Below are positions 38,574 through 50,369 of a DNA stretch of 64,000 bases, in pieces (positions within the stretch are counted from its first letter, which is position 1; the number at the start of each line of letters is the position of its first letter). Position numbers and translations under genes: made by a program. Under the pieces are notes generated by a model. It had not been told where the DNA came from. It searched no databases and saw only the letters and a list, made by a program, of their open reading frames with translations. The DNA is from Gymnopilus junonius (Eukaryota > Basidiomycota > Agaricomycetes > Agaricales > Galerinaceae): NCBI GenBank assembly GCA_015501075.1, contig JADNYJ010000079.1:115104-179103 (forward strand), in the 5' to 3' direction.

Positions 38574-39602
38574 CTAATGCGCAGAGGCAGCGCCAACATG
38601 ACGACCAAAAATCATTTCTCCAACACCTAATCCAACTACGATAGAAATGAGGAAAGCAGCTTGATACGTCCTGTCATCAGAGTCAATACCAATAAGACTT
38701 TTCGCCATCCACGTGAAAGACGTACATGACAACCAACATGAAAGCGAAACCAAGCGCCGATTGACCAGCATGTAAGATACCTCTGGGGACGTCGTGAGAG
38801 AAGATAAAGGGAGGGGTGTTGCGGGGATGAGGGACAATTTGCCGGATTGCTTATTTGACTTGGGTGGGTTGGGCGAATTGAGCCTGTTCGTCATAATGAT
38901 CTGAGCTCTGTTCACCGCGTTAGATCCCCCTATGTATGACATAAATCACTACGACGTACCGGTTACGCCAGTTCCTTTCAGCCGTTGCGCGAATGGCAGC
39001 TAGCCAACGCTCAACGAGCGCAAGCATGAAAAGGCCAATGCAAGTCCCAACCATCGCACCTGCACTCTCCGGAACCCATCCAAGGAACCAAACTGTGTCG
39101 CCAGGACTGAAATGCAAATATGGGACCATATTGGCGGAAGTCAACGACATCGCGCCGTCCATATTCATGACCATCCCGTTATCATGAGCGTGGTGATCGA
39201 AAACAAACAAGCTAAGGTAAGGGCTAGAGAGACCATTGGAGGAAACATGGTATAGAAGACCCGCAAATGACGATTGAGAGGGCGGGAACAAGAGGAATAG
39301 CGGCCTGATTCTCCTCAAGTTTCCACTACAAATAACTGCAAACAAACAAAAATGATACCGGATATCCGGCACCGGCGGACCTCCCCACCTGCGCATAGGT
39401 GCGCTGGTTCGATAGCACAAAAACGATGGACAAAACCCATACAAATTTGAACAATAAATCCATAACAATGGAGCATGCAGGATATACACCGCGTACAAGT
39501 TTGCTCTAGCTGGAGGAGCATCGTGCCAAATTTCGCTGACGCAAGACAAAAGGACAGTTCCCGAGTCATTCCCCGAGTCATGGTCATGCGGTAGGTTACT
39601 CA
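38574..39602 (-). CDS. Ctr-family copper transporter (SLC31 type), 5' end uncertain
   Basis: Part seen with certainty: HAHDNGMVMNMDGAM, GDTVWFLGWVPESAGAM (membrane segment 1 follows), ERWLAAIRATAERNWRNR, intron, then AQIIMTNRLN. Next come HDVPRGILHAGQSALGFAFM, the MxxxM copper motif as MLVVM in the second helix, an intron, and the third helix with GLGVGEMIFG (GxxxG packing motif). The protein ends GAASAH at 38574. The N-terminal exon is unclear: the frame is open to 39630 but the far upstream part does not look like Ctr. One base seems missing in the C run near 38815-38825, between LIPATP and PFIFSHDV. Ctr proteins import Cu(I). Its neighbour is a metalloreductase that can supply Cu(I). Confidence 0.75.
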
Positions 39603-41021
39603 TGGGCGATAGCGACGGGGGCCCGTGCACAATAAGCCATGTGGAGCATCCAATCCAGATCCAACGTGCGATATAGGAGGACCCTCACCTTTCCTCGACA
39701 ACACCTGAGAAAAAAAAACGACGGCAGCGCAGGCCCCCAAATTTCCGGCTGGAGATAGGCACTATAGCAGGGATGGCTCCATGAAGGATATGCTTCTTAA
39801 GCAGGACGCTCCCACATATCCTTCCACGTCCCAACGTGGTCAGTCACAGCACAGATGATCGAGAAGAATGCAGTTGCAAAAGTCGTGGCAGTTGAAAAGG
39901 TCGCGGAAAAAGACAAGACGCAATGGTAGTGATAGTGGTAATAACCAAACAGCAGCGAGGTATGGCGCACAGTTGGTGCGGACGAAGGAGGGAACAAAAT
40001 AGAATAGAAAGTGAAAGATGTTGAGAGAAAGTCAATGTAAAGGAGGAGCGCCGCAGTGCTTGAGGAACAACAGTTAATAGGTGGATGGTGGGGGAACGGG
40101 TGAAAGGGATGGAAACGGGGTGAGCCTTTTCTGCGAAACAATATGGCGTGAGAATGTTTGGCTGAGGCTATTCTGCTTGCATCTGATTGGTCGGGCTTTC
40201 ATCTGTCACGCTTTTCATCACCTGCTGCAATATCTTTTCGTTATGGGTTTTTTCTTCTATCTAAACAGACTCTATTCAAGATGAATTTATCATGGATGAA
40301 GCCAGAGAAGAAGCCTTTAAATTCCCCATGTTCAAAAGTTTGTTGAAAGTTAGAAATATCCGGAATAGGCTTTTCTCATAGATTTCTAGTAGAAATCTAC
40401 AGACAAAACATCACAGCTTCATTTTCAGTGAATGCAAAAGAAATCGGAGCTGACGGCGTGTTATTACCTAGGACTCAGGATCTTGTCCCACCGTGATGCC
40501 TCTTTGAGTCCTCCCACTTGGCATCCACTTTGGTGTATAGGCCGGTGACCGACTTGTCTATGAAGATGAACCTGTCGATGGACAGATCACAGCTTGCTGT
40601 CCTTCATAGACAGATCGGATTTCGGCCTATTTGGTGTAGCGGTCATTAGGTGTACCTCCAACAACATGTGGGGCCCAACTCTGTTTGACTTCTGTCTAAA
40701 TGCAGTTTTCTGACTCTGTTTAGTATAAGGATCTGTCTGCATCATCTCCGCCGCTCGGCATTACATTCTGCAATGAACATTTTTTCACACAGAGGAGCCA
40801 CCGATGCTTTAGCAGAAAATGACGTTCACGCTGGATTTCGACTATGTAAGATCCAGTTCATAATCAGAGCTTCTAAGCGTGATTGACAGTTCTTCGACAG
40901 TGGCACGTCGCGCAAAGAAGTAGGGTACGTGCCCTAATCCCCGCACAAAGATGACTTTGAGAAGCCTCTCTCTTGCAACGTATAAGACCAATGGCATTGG
41001 CTCTGCTATTTCAGTGTTGCT
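39603..41021. other. Intergenic region with an imperfect palindrome
   Basis: About 1.4 kb without a supported gene, between divergent copper-transporter and P450 genes. An imperfect inverted repeat lies at 40537-40630 (ATAGGCCG and TGTCTATGAAG on the left, their complements on the right). Confidence 0.4.
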
Positions 41022-43231
41022 ATGCCCGTCTATCTTTACGCGCTTGTACTCGCTCTGGGTGTATGGTTGACAAAGAAATGGTTTGTCTCCCGCCAACTGG
41101 CAGCAGCGCCATATCCGCCTGGACCAAAACCGAAGCCTTTGATTGGAAACGTGTTTGATTTCCCAACATCCGACGCTCATGAAGGTTATCTTGAGCTAGG
41201 GAAGCAATATAGCAGTAAGTCCGTCATTTTTTTATTCTTTTATAGGATCTCATTGTACAGGCGGCCTTGTTTATGGAACGGCACTGGGAACCAAAGTTCT
41301 CGTACTGAACAAGCTTGATGACGCAATTGAGCTGTTAGACCGTCGGGCCAGGGAGACTTCTGATAGGCCGAATATACCTATCGTTGATCTGGGAGTGGTC
41401 TTGCCATCTATATTCTCTCTAAGTTTCCTAACAATTTTCAGATTAGGCTGGGACAGAAACATCGTCCTTCTGCCTTACGGGAAAATATGGAGATTTCATA
41501 GGAAAATATGTCAGCAGAATTTCCGTGCAGAAGCCGCTCGAGACTATCACCCTCTCCTTCTCAAAAAATGTGGTGAAATGCTTCTCCAATTACTAGTAGA
41601 CCCGCAAAATTTTGAGCAACATAACAAAATGTACGTTAAATTTGTATCACTCGACAACCCAACGAGCCAAAAGATTGATTTTGCACAGGTTCTCAATTTC
41701 TGTTGCGCTCATAACGATGTTCGGGTACGAGATCAAGTCGTTAGAAGACCCTTGTATCGTTGCGGCGGAGGAAAGTATTCGGCTTGCTGGTCCTCTCCTT
41801 TTTCCGGGTGGAAGTTGGCTCAATATCGTCCCAGCCCTTCGTTATATTCCGTCCTGGTTTCCGGGTGCTGTAACACGCAAGGTCGCCGCCAAGGTGCGGG
41901 AACTCACTGAAGAAGTCTGGAGGATCCCTTTCGAGGATGTCAAAAGGAGAGTTGTAGGTATTAGTGGATGTTATTTTTATAGGCCTTGGGTCTTATCGGT
42001 TCCTTGTGAACGACAATTAGGCAGAAGGGGTCGCAATTCCCTCGTTTGTTTCAAATTTTCTTAAGCAGAAGGCGGAGGTCGGGGCTTCTGGAGAGCAAGA
42101 GAAAGCGGTGATAAATATCGCATTCACGGTGTATAGCGGTAAGCAAGTGCGTCAGATCCAGCTATAGAGACACTGATTACTGGTTTTCAGCTGCGTCAGA
42201 TACCGTAAGTTTTAGATTTTAGTACGCTGATTCACGAACACGACCCATAATCAGTTCATCCAAACAGACAATTTCAGCCACTGGGTCTTTTTTTTATTTG
42301 ATGGCCTGCAATCCTGAGATACAGAGGAAAGCTCAAGCTGAAATTGATCGTATAATTTGTCCTGGGCGGTTACCTAATTTTGAAGACCGACCATCCCTTC
42401 CTTATATTGACGCTATTTACAGAGAAGTTCTTCGATTCAAACCCCCGGTGCCACTTGGCGTGGCGCATTCAATAATAGAGGACGACTACTACAGAGGATA
42501 TTACATTCCTAAAGGTGAGTCATCCTATACATGACACCCAACAACAAACACATCGCACGCTCTTAACAGGGACCATGATTTTTGCTAATATCTGGTAAGG
42601 GGGATTTCCTTTCATTGTTCGACACTGACTATTCCTAAGGGCAATGACGCGTGATGCGCAAATCTATCCTGAACCGCTCAAATTCAAACCAGAACGGTTC
42701 CTTGATAGCAACGGAAATTTGAATGGCGATGACAGAGTCCTTGCATACGGATTTGGACGCAGGTATGTCCAGAGCCCATTGGAAAAGATAATGAAATTGA
42801 TCGCGCCCCTATTTCCAGAGCATGCGTTGGGAAATACATAGCCAGCGACACGGTACGTCAATTATCGCTGGAAGTATTATGCTTTGTCAACCTGATGCGC
42901 ATGCGAACTAGCTTTGGATCACCTTTGCATCCGTGTTGGCGTGCTTCAATATCGACAAGTGTACAGATAAATTTGGTAATGTGATTGGGTTCAACGATGA
43001 TTACCACGAACTGGGGCTCGGTCAGTAAGTATTTTGTTTGGCATCTCATGTCGGATCCCGTACTGACACGAAAACGCTTTCTGCACTAGATTTAAATCAG
43101 ACTTTTTGTGCTCATTTGTCCCTCGTTCTGCAACAGCCAAGCAGTTATCAATGGGATCAATTAATACTTTTGCTATATTCTCTGTCTGGCTTATCAACTT
43201 GGGCATCTTGCATTCTTCAGAAAAATTTTGA
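41022..43231 (+). CDS. Cytochrome P450 monooxygenase 1 (membrane-bound, CYP64-like clan)
   Basis: Exons 41022-41214, 41261-41630, 41689-41953, 42021-42138, 42191-42204 (14 bp), 42268-42514, 42570-42594 (25 bp), 42640-42762, 42819-42852, 42912-43024 and 43090-43231, all in phase. The N-terminal anchor MPVYLYALVLALGVW is followed by Pro-rich PYPPGPKPKPLIGN, the C helix WRFHRKICQQNF and the I helix AASDTTISAT. Then come ExxR in YREVLRF, PERF, and the heme loop YGFGRRACVGK with the Cys ligand. Within exon 2 lies a 51 bp segment (41391-41441) that is an intron in the paralogue. Here the donor is GG instead of GT; the segment has no stop and a length divisible by three, so it would add 17 residues if retained. 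Substrate unknown. About 547 aa with the insert. Confidence 0.85.
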
Positions 43232-43366
43232 TCAATCATGGCGCCTGCTTGATGAGGACGTATCCCTTCATCGATAATCCTGCTTGATGTGTTTTTTCAT
43301 ATGGTAAAAATAGACTATCGAATCACTGACGCCACTTCATGACTCATGACATTTCGTACAAGTCCC

Positions 43367-45137
43367 TCATGCATCAACTTGGCCTATGTGATCGGCCTGG
43401 GTTGCACTGACTTCCTGTGCTTCGGCTCTTGTGACGTCGGAAGATGACCGTTGGGAATGAATTCGAGGAAGATCAAGGAAGCTGAAGTTTGGGAGCCGAG
43501 GGGTCGTAACTGGAGTTACTTTCTCAGCAATCAGGTCTAAATATTGTTCAGTAAGACCCAATTCGTCAGTGATGAAAATGGGCTCTTTACCTCGTTGCCT
43601 TTGAGTCTTCTTTACCTCGTCATAGATTCTTCGATATAGTACGGTGAGAAGCAATCCAAAGCTCTGGATGGTTGTTCTGTTTCGTCACTCATTGTAAAAG
43701 ACATGCACTTACGCAGAACGACATGATGACAAGGACAGGAATAATGTGAACAGATCTAAACAGACCATGACGTTTATCGATTCGATAAAATTTTGTACCC
43801 CAATTTGATATGCTCACCTATAGTAGCGCCTATGTACAATCACCTTGACATCACGGTACCGTCTGATTGCAAGAAAAAGGAAGCTTACCGAATCCAGGTG
43901 GAGCACCTGGCAAATTGGCCTAATTGATGAGAAGGCGAAGAGAGCTCCGACAGGAACCACGAACATCTCGAATAGATTTCATGGGGCCCGATATACCAGG
44001 GTAGCTGCACAAATAATTAGGAAGGCTGTGGCCGTCAGCCCTGACATATGTTTTGAGACAGGTTCTACGCATGAAATGATCACAGACTGACAATTCGAAA
44101 TGGCGACTAGGATGACGAATGCCTTTGTACCCGTTGACCTCTCTATTTGAAGGTAGAATTGAAGGGTACCTTGATCGTCGTTCAAAATCAAAGTTCCCCG
44201 TGGGTACGAGAGAAATCTTGAAATTTTTGTCATTGAACGTCTTTGGTTAGCTCATTATAAATTGATCTAAATCAAAATACTTGCACTGCAATCCCGAAAG
44301 AATTTGACACTCGTAATGGAGTGAAGAGGCCGGTCCTCGAATTCCGACTGTAGAATACAAATGGAGCTGTGTACCTGAGAAAGTATGTGGAGTTAGAGTT
44401 AGTACAGACTGCGCTTACGCGGAATACGAAAACATACACATCGAATGGATAGTTTTGAAAAGTAGAACCTCTTTTGGAGATGGCTGCCAGGTCTAGATAT
44501 GCTTTTGATGCTGTCAACTTCGTCACCGTTCTAAAGCTTAACGCCCCTGCAGTGCCGAATAGTCCTTGGCAAATTTCAGTATTGTTGATTCGATATGCTG
44601 GCTTGTCTTTGAGTTCGGAATTGGAATTCCATGAGGGACTTGAGACGTCTAGCAGTTCCCTAAAGTGCGAATTAAATGTTCTATTCCAACGATTTTAGAG
44701 CTCCGAGCGCACCACTTCAGAAAGATATCAATAACGGATGGATCATTCTGGCATGGGTTTCCCGAAATAGGGAAGAAGGGCTGGGTACCAGTTCATGCAA
44801 TTGTCCTCGAAACTGGGTCTATGGAGACAACTTCAGCTGTGAGTGATACCTAGTCCGACCTTTTAGTCGATTCTTGGCAGAAATATAATAAAAGAGAAGT
44901 ATACCTCTGGACTGAAATTTGGGTAGGCTCCTGGTTGAGGGACCTGTATATCCAGTTGTTTGACCGTCATGCGCAACGCAGCAGTAAGGAACGTGATTAA
45001 ACATACGGTTACAAGTCCCAGCGAGTAAGCAGAAAATTTCAGGAAGTGTGAATGATAGTTGAATTGGATCTGAAGAGGTTCTTGTCGTTGAACTTTTCCA
45101 TGGCTAATGGTGCGGGTTTATGATCTTGGGTCGACAT
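43367..45137 (-). pseudogene. DUF4436-family membrane protein, apparently disrupted
   Basis: Minus-strand frames give an N-terminal membrane segment (FSAYSLGLVTVCLITFL), VSLTAEVVSIDPVSRTIA, NWYP, NYPFDVYVFVF, APFVFYSRN, then YRAP, NLFEMFVVPVGALFAFSS, NLPGAPPGFG and a C-terminal cytosolic tail starting LLTVLYRRIYDEVKK. This order (DPVSRT, YPFD, RAPWNLFEMF, PGAPPGFG) fits DUF4436 membrane proteins of Agaricomycetes. Three breaks are visible. One base is missing before NWYP (GCATGAACTGG). A TGA stands where family members have TGG in RAPWNLFE (near 43980). One base is missing before NLPGAPPGFG (AGGCC near 43922). The 5' exon could not be fixed. Function unknown. Confidence 0.58.
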
Positions 45138-45315
45138 TTAACTTGCCATGAATTGTCAGAGGGGAATAATGAGGTGATACCCCTGTCCAAACCTCTCTTT
45201 TTAAAGTTTTCGAAGTGTTCTAATTCGGTTCGGTATTAGAAAATAACACCGTTCCAAGGCTATGCCTCTCATAGTATTTCCAGCTTGATCAACGAGGAAA
45301 TTATTCAGGAAGGTA

Positions 45316-46379
45316 TTACATATCAAGAAGAAAGTAGAAGAATGCGAGAACTAAAGAAGACACTTTGAGGTTTTTCATCACATTAGAGCTGCCATTGCTT
45401 GTAGGTGGATTGAGGTTGGGTATAGCAAATACTCCAAGCTGTCCAATACTGGTGTTGGTCCCATTCGGCGCAAGCGGGGAAACTCCAATAAATAACAATT
45501 CAAGGGTGTGACTTGTCCTGTTGGCATACTCGGGGGGCTGAACATAAAAGGGGGGGAATTGGAGGGATAACAAATGGCAGTGAAAGGTTCCCGGACCCGA
45601 ATAAGTGTCGACGAAACTCATAGTATCAAAACCATTTATTATTCACCGAAAAGACGCCTCCATCCGAAGACGTCATGATATTTACCATAATGCTCGTTCC
45701 TGTAGAAAATTAGATTATATTCGTGATTTAGTATTATTAGTCTTTCAGGAAATGGTCTTCATCACCTGTGTATTGACTGAGATGCTCGCGTTATGGTACT
45801 CGTGACATGAAGAGATGAGCTCGTGGCACAGTCAGAGGGGAGTTCTGGTCACTCCATGCACCTGGCGGGGAGTACACGATTCCTACATTGCTGCCCGCAA
45901 TTGGGGTAGACAACGGAATGAAGTCAGTTGCTGTAGAAGGGACAGCCGACTTTGTTGCTCCTAAAGCGTTAACACATGATACGGCTTTATCGTTGTCTAC
46001 CAAGCAAGAGGTCCCAATTGCTAAACGACGACCAGTGAGCTCAGGAGCATATATTTTGATATTTCTTACGGCAGCAAAAGCCTGGAATGGGGATGACTTC
46101 ATCACATCGGACTGGACCGTTCGTTAAGTACTTTCTTGCTTTCAATCACATATCACCTTAGACGCACACGTATAAGGGTCATTGCATGGGTCGTGGTCGA
46201 ATCCGTATGGGATGTATTCATTTGGGTTTTTACACAAAGGAGTACCAAAGTCGTCGATGCATTTGAACCTATCGGACAAGATCAAATCCATGAACCGATT
46301 TGAAAGGGCAAGCATCTCACCCAGATGGACAACACAATGGGGCAGGGCCACATTGCTGAGAGTCGGCACTGCAGTTGAT
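45316..46379 (-). CDS. Probable secreted, GPI-anchored hypothetical protein (multi-exon, 5' end unresolved)
   Basis: An exon starting at 46379 (after CAATAG) encodes TAVPTLSNVALPHCVVHLGE and PYGFDHDPCNDPYTCASK. A short intron joins it in phase to SDVMKSSPFQAFAAVRNIK.. up to about 45800. The last exon (to 45316) encodes FHCHLLSLQFPPFYVQPPEY and ends NGSSNVMKNLKVSSLVLAFF plus six residues: a small-residue site followed by a hydrophobic tail, as in GPI-anchor signals. Cysteines and His are frequent. I do not recognise the family, and the signal-peptide exon was not found. Confidence 0.42.
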
Positions 46380-46599
46380 CTATTGAATAAATACAGTGGT
46401 TAGATCAGCTCAGAATTGAACGTTATTAGGAAAGACGCACGGTCACATTTCTAGAATATATTGTTGAAGATGCCGTCGACAAGATGCTGTCTAAGAAAAT
46501 GAACCAAGCAATCGAAGCGATAATTCATGAAATATTGCGAAATATCGAAGGTTAAAAGCTTTAAAGACGACGTTATAATTTATGGCTGTACGTGCTTAA

Positions 46600-47451
46600 A
46601 TATGCCTGTAAATCCAGACGCAATAGAGAAGAGGCCAGTGCAGTGTCAGATACAACATTGATATCTGGAATCTGCACTATTACAGCTGAAGGAACGAAAA
46701 TTCTTGACATCAAGCGGCGCAGACGTCGCACGTCTAGCCTGAGCTACAGCATGTAGCAGTTACCCGATTTCCATATATACGACTGCAGTAAGGGGCGTAT
46801 ATATTCGTATTATACATGCATATATAGGACTCAAATAACCGCGTTGATCATGGCATTTAAACGCTTGAACGTTGACGGGTTCACAAGGCATGTAAATAAT
46901 AGGTTCTCTGAATAACTGTGGGACATCAGATTGCCTATCATAGAAAGGTAATCTGCCGTGCATCAATCAAGTTTTCTGACCCATATTATTTCATCGATAT
47001 GGTGGTGCAAACCTTATTTGCTTCTGACATCAAAAGCCTATGCCATCCTGTCATTACGGAGTGTTTTCCGAGGGCGGTTTGTCATAATATTTCCAGGAAC
47101 GCACGTACTTTGTATACCGTGGAATAAATCGCTCACTGTCAACGATCGGATCGGCTGGTATCTTTGCAAATCAATTCAATGAGAACGCAGCGTGGCCTTA
47201 TCGTAAACACTGCAGGCGTTGGATTGTGAAGACAACTCCAATCGATGTGAATACGGTGCAGGTTCCGCCCAGTTTTGAGCATTCTTTTGTCGTACGAAGG
47301 GAAGACGTCTGCTGGATCCGATATCGAATTTAAATACCGTGAACCTCTGAATGAGGGCGTCAAAAGGAACTAGCCTTCCATCTATCCAGTCGACCAAGTG
47401 CTTCATTCACGATGTCTTACTGCATCATCCCACAACTTGACGTCGCTTAAC
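46600..47451. other. Intergenic region, no gene seen
   Basis: No motif-bearing frame; short frames only. It lies between divergent hypothetical genes. Confidence 0.35.
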
Positions 47452-48223
47452 ATGCTTCTGAGTGCGGAGGATGCCTCGAAAGAACTCGCGACGGAGCTTG
47501 TCCTGGCCGACATCACCCAAGAACAGCTTTTCGGCGAGTTCGCTGACCTGTGGAAGAACTATCCAGAAGTTTCGAATTTCGGGGTATGGCTTGTCCACGG
47601 CCTTGCTAGCGGTCTTCAGCCTGGAGAGCGCATGGTTAGTCGCACGGAGACAGACGACGATTGGACTTCCGCCTTGATCACCCAGCCGACGTCCATTGTC
47701 AACACCGCCCCAGTGGCCCCTCCTGTTCGCGCTTATCGCTGGATGGCGGATGGAAGGGAGATTGCGTATCATGCTGACAACATGGGTTTCAAGCGACCTT
47801 CCGATACATTCTTCCAAGACTTTCAAGAAATCCTCAGGAAGTACAACATCACCACCCTTGGCGTTGGTCCCGATCCCATGGCTGACCCCCTCCCAGACGG
47901 CAAGGTGTATCTGACGAGACGCATCGGTGATTTCAGGTGGAAGACCACCATTGAGGAGATGCCGCCTGGTGCTATCGAGACCAGGTGGGGGGTTAGTGAG
48001 CAGACGATGCTAAGCAACGGCCAGATCCAAGCCGTTGCTGGTACATGCCGATGCTGCCATGCGACAGATATTCAAGAGGAGATGGACGAAGATGAGGTTG
48101 GCCCCATGCAAAGTAAATTTCCGACTTTTTTTCTGCCATTCTAGTGCTTAATATTTAAATACAGACTGGGCGACCCGACTTAAGGATTGGGAAGAAATGG
48201 AAGCTCTGCGAGAAGAGATGTGA
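47452..48223 (+). CDS. Hypothetical protein, 239 aa
   Basis: Exons 47452-48112 and 48165-48223; the 52 bp intron (GTAAAT..ACAG) keeps phase, and the second exon encodes NWATRLKDWEEMEALREEM. ATG at 47452 (MLLSAEDASKELATELVL). The protein is soluble and acidic, with FADLWKNYPEVSNFGVWLVH, a tryptophan-rich middle (WMADGREIAYHADNMGFK), YLTRRIGDFRWKTTIEEMP and a CRCCHATD cluster near the C-terminus. No family recognised. The long open first exon and exact splice fit support a real gene. Confidence 0.58.
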
Positions 48224-49912
48224 GCCGAATAATAGCGCACTGTATGTTTGTATCCGTATATGAAAGCGAGGCCGACTGTGAATGCAAACGACACTTCGAT
48301 TCCGTAATTGACTAAGCGAGGCAAGAACAAAGAGACAATTGATGTATCAATATTATAATTACAGGGAAACTTACCTGGATCTTGAATATGTTGGAGGCAA
48401 CTGATCATGAGGTCGTTCCTTGTAATATTGAGATGGGCTACGAGAAAATAAAGAAATCAATAAATCGGTGTTACTTTTGAACCCGACACACACCGCGAGG
48501 GTCGAATCCGATGTACGCAACATCATGCTTTCATTTAGTGCCTACATATATACCGACCGGTATCAAAGGCCATACTGCACAGCAGATCAAGGTCTTGAAG
48601 GCGAAAAAAAGTGAAGAGACTCAACAATCGCGTATATGACATTGAAACTGCCAAAATGGACATACCGTATGGCCTGATCAAGGTGCCATGAAATTATAAC
48701 AAAGAAGACGTATCCATTTTGAAGATAAAGTTGTCACGATCTTAGCAAGGGCATGCATGATCCAAGTATCTCAGAGGGGTCTGTTAAGCTGACCGCCGTA
48801 TACGTTCCTAACGATTTGGGGGAGAGATGGAAGACAAAACATTGAAGCGAGAGGAAGCGAGTTCGAAATTAAGCTGTTAAGCTGAAGAAACATGGCAGGT
48901 GGTGACGGTGCTCTTGGCGACTGGGACGGATCCAAAGAGAGACGGAGGTAGAGAATAATATTGAGCTGTAAAGCTATGATAGGCGTGTAAGCATAACAGA
49001 ACGAAATGTAGAACGACAACATACCCAGGCACAGCTTTGCAGCCAACACGAACTTTGTTCCGGGCTCCTGGATCAGATTGACGCGCTGAGTTGTAATTAT
49101 CCGCTTCTTCCTCCATCGGTGGCTCACTGTGACGTGGCGCACCCTTGAAGGCTTGAAGGGTTCTGGAAGGTTACATCGCAACTATAGTCCATTACAGAAG
49201 GCGTCTGTCTGCTTGTCGAAACTTCACCTTGATCAAATGACAGGGCACGGGTTACGGAGACGAGAGAGGGAACATGTATTTGACCTGACGAGAAATGAGG
49301 GGTAAATAGAGGATTCAGCATGAAGAACTGCAAATAAAAACTGACTGTTTACACGACATAAGCCCAGTGATATTATCCCGATGGATGCCCGTTTGATCGT
49401 TGACTATCCCTATTGGAGAGTTTGGGCGGCCTGTGGTAGTGATCGGCATGGCTGATGATAAAACTATAGGTAAGTATATAAGTCAGATACGAAATCTCGA
49501 GTAACAAGCTCACTTGCTTGGAGGCCAAGTTGCGTAGTCCTCTAGATGCCCTAAGTTACATATTTGTGCCCGCCCATATCGCACTCGAAGCCTGGAAAGC
49601 TTTTTCCCCCTCGTGAGACCCTTACGAGAAGGGTTGAAGGGTAATGGAAGGGTAGAGAAGGTTGCTGGTCGAAAAGTATATGGGCAGGTGTCGAGACTGA
49701 GGAAAGGCAGAAGTGAGTAAAATACCACGGTCATTTGGAAACTGACCTCGACCTCGACCGGTTTCTACAAATTTCCCCGAGTTTTCGAACAAACTACGAT
49801 CCCTCTCGACTGCTGCTAGGGGTGACGACAGGCAGATCGTGCACGTCTTGACGAATACAGCGACCGAGTACGCAGTTCGTTCATGGAAGGCAAGGCAATT
49901 CACGAAGAACAA
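48149..49912 (-). CDS. Possible multi-exon membrane protein (exon borders unresolved)
   Basis: Minus-strand frames in order hold FFVNCLAFHERTAYSVAVF (49912-49800), a soluble stretch (49333-49120), MEEEADNYNSARQ, a hydrophobic segment LCLGMLSFYISFCYAYTPI and, near the end, VNYGIEVSFAFTVGLAFIYG with a Ser-rich tail ending at 48149. I could not connect these with confidence, and they may belong to more than one gene. The 3' end would overlap the small last exon of the convergent gene at 47452-48223. No family recognised. Confidence 0.25.
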
Positions 49913-50369
49913 ATGGTCGGAAGATACTGCTGGAGAAATAAATTAAGTAACCACAGTATGTTGGTAAGTATATCAAAATCCGACTTACCCGTACATCTTA
50001 TGAAGGGTTCATGGTGCCAGGCTCCTAGGATGTCGTGCCGGTGTATGCAGCACGCATGACCCTAGACACGTTGACGTTGTCTTGAGCGCGCTGGGACCAG
50101 TTGAGATCATTTTCTTCAGGAACTCGAGTTGTGCTAGTTGACGAATAATACAGGTATTGAATATCAGTTAATAACATTTGTTAGCTTCGTTGAATACATA
50201 CTTCAGTCTGGGAAGCTGGATGGAACCCTTGCTGTCCTGTATCCAGTGCCGGTCATTATTGAATATGAAAATATTTATGAGTTGCAAGGGCTGTCTCCGC
50301 GCCACGGAGAAGGAGTCGAGGGAGAATTTAATTTTAAAAGACGACGTGTGATGGAAAGTCCAGACTTCC

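Noticed and set aside
38920..39630. Long N-terminal extension of the copper transporter
   Set aside because: Residues upstream of HAHDNGMVMNMDG do not resemble Ctr proteins; the frame is probably open by chance with an intron in between.
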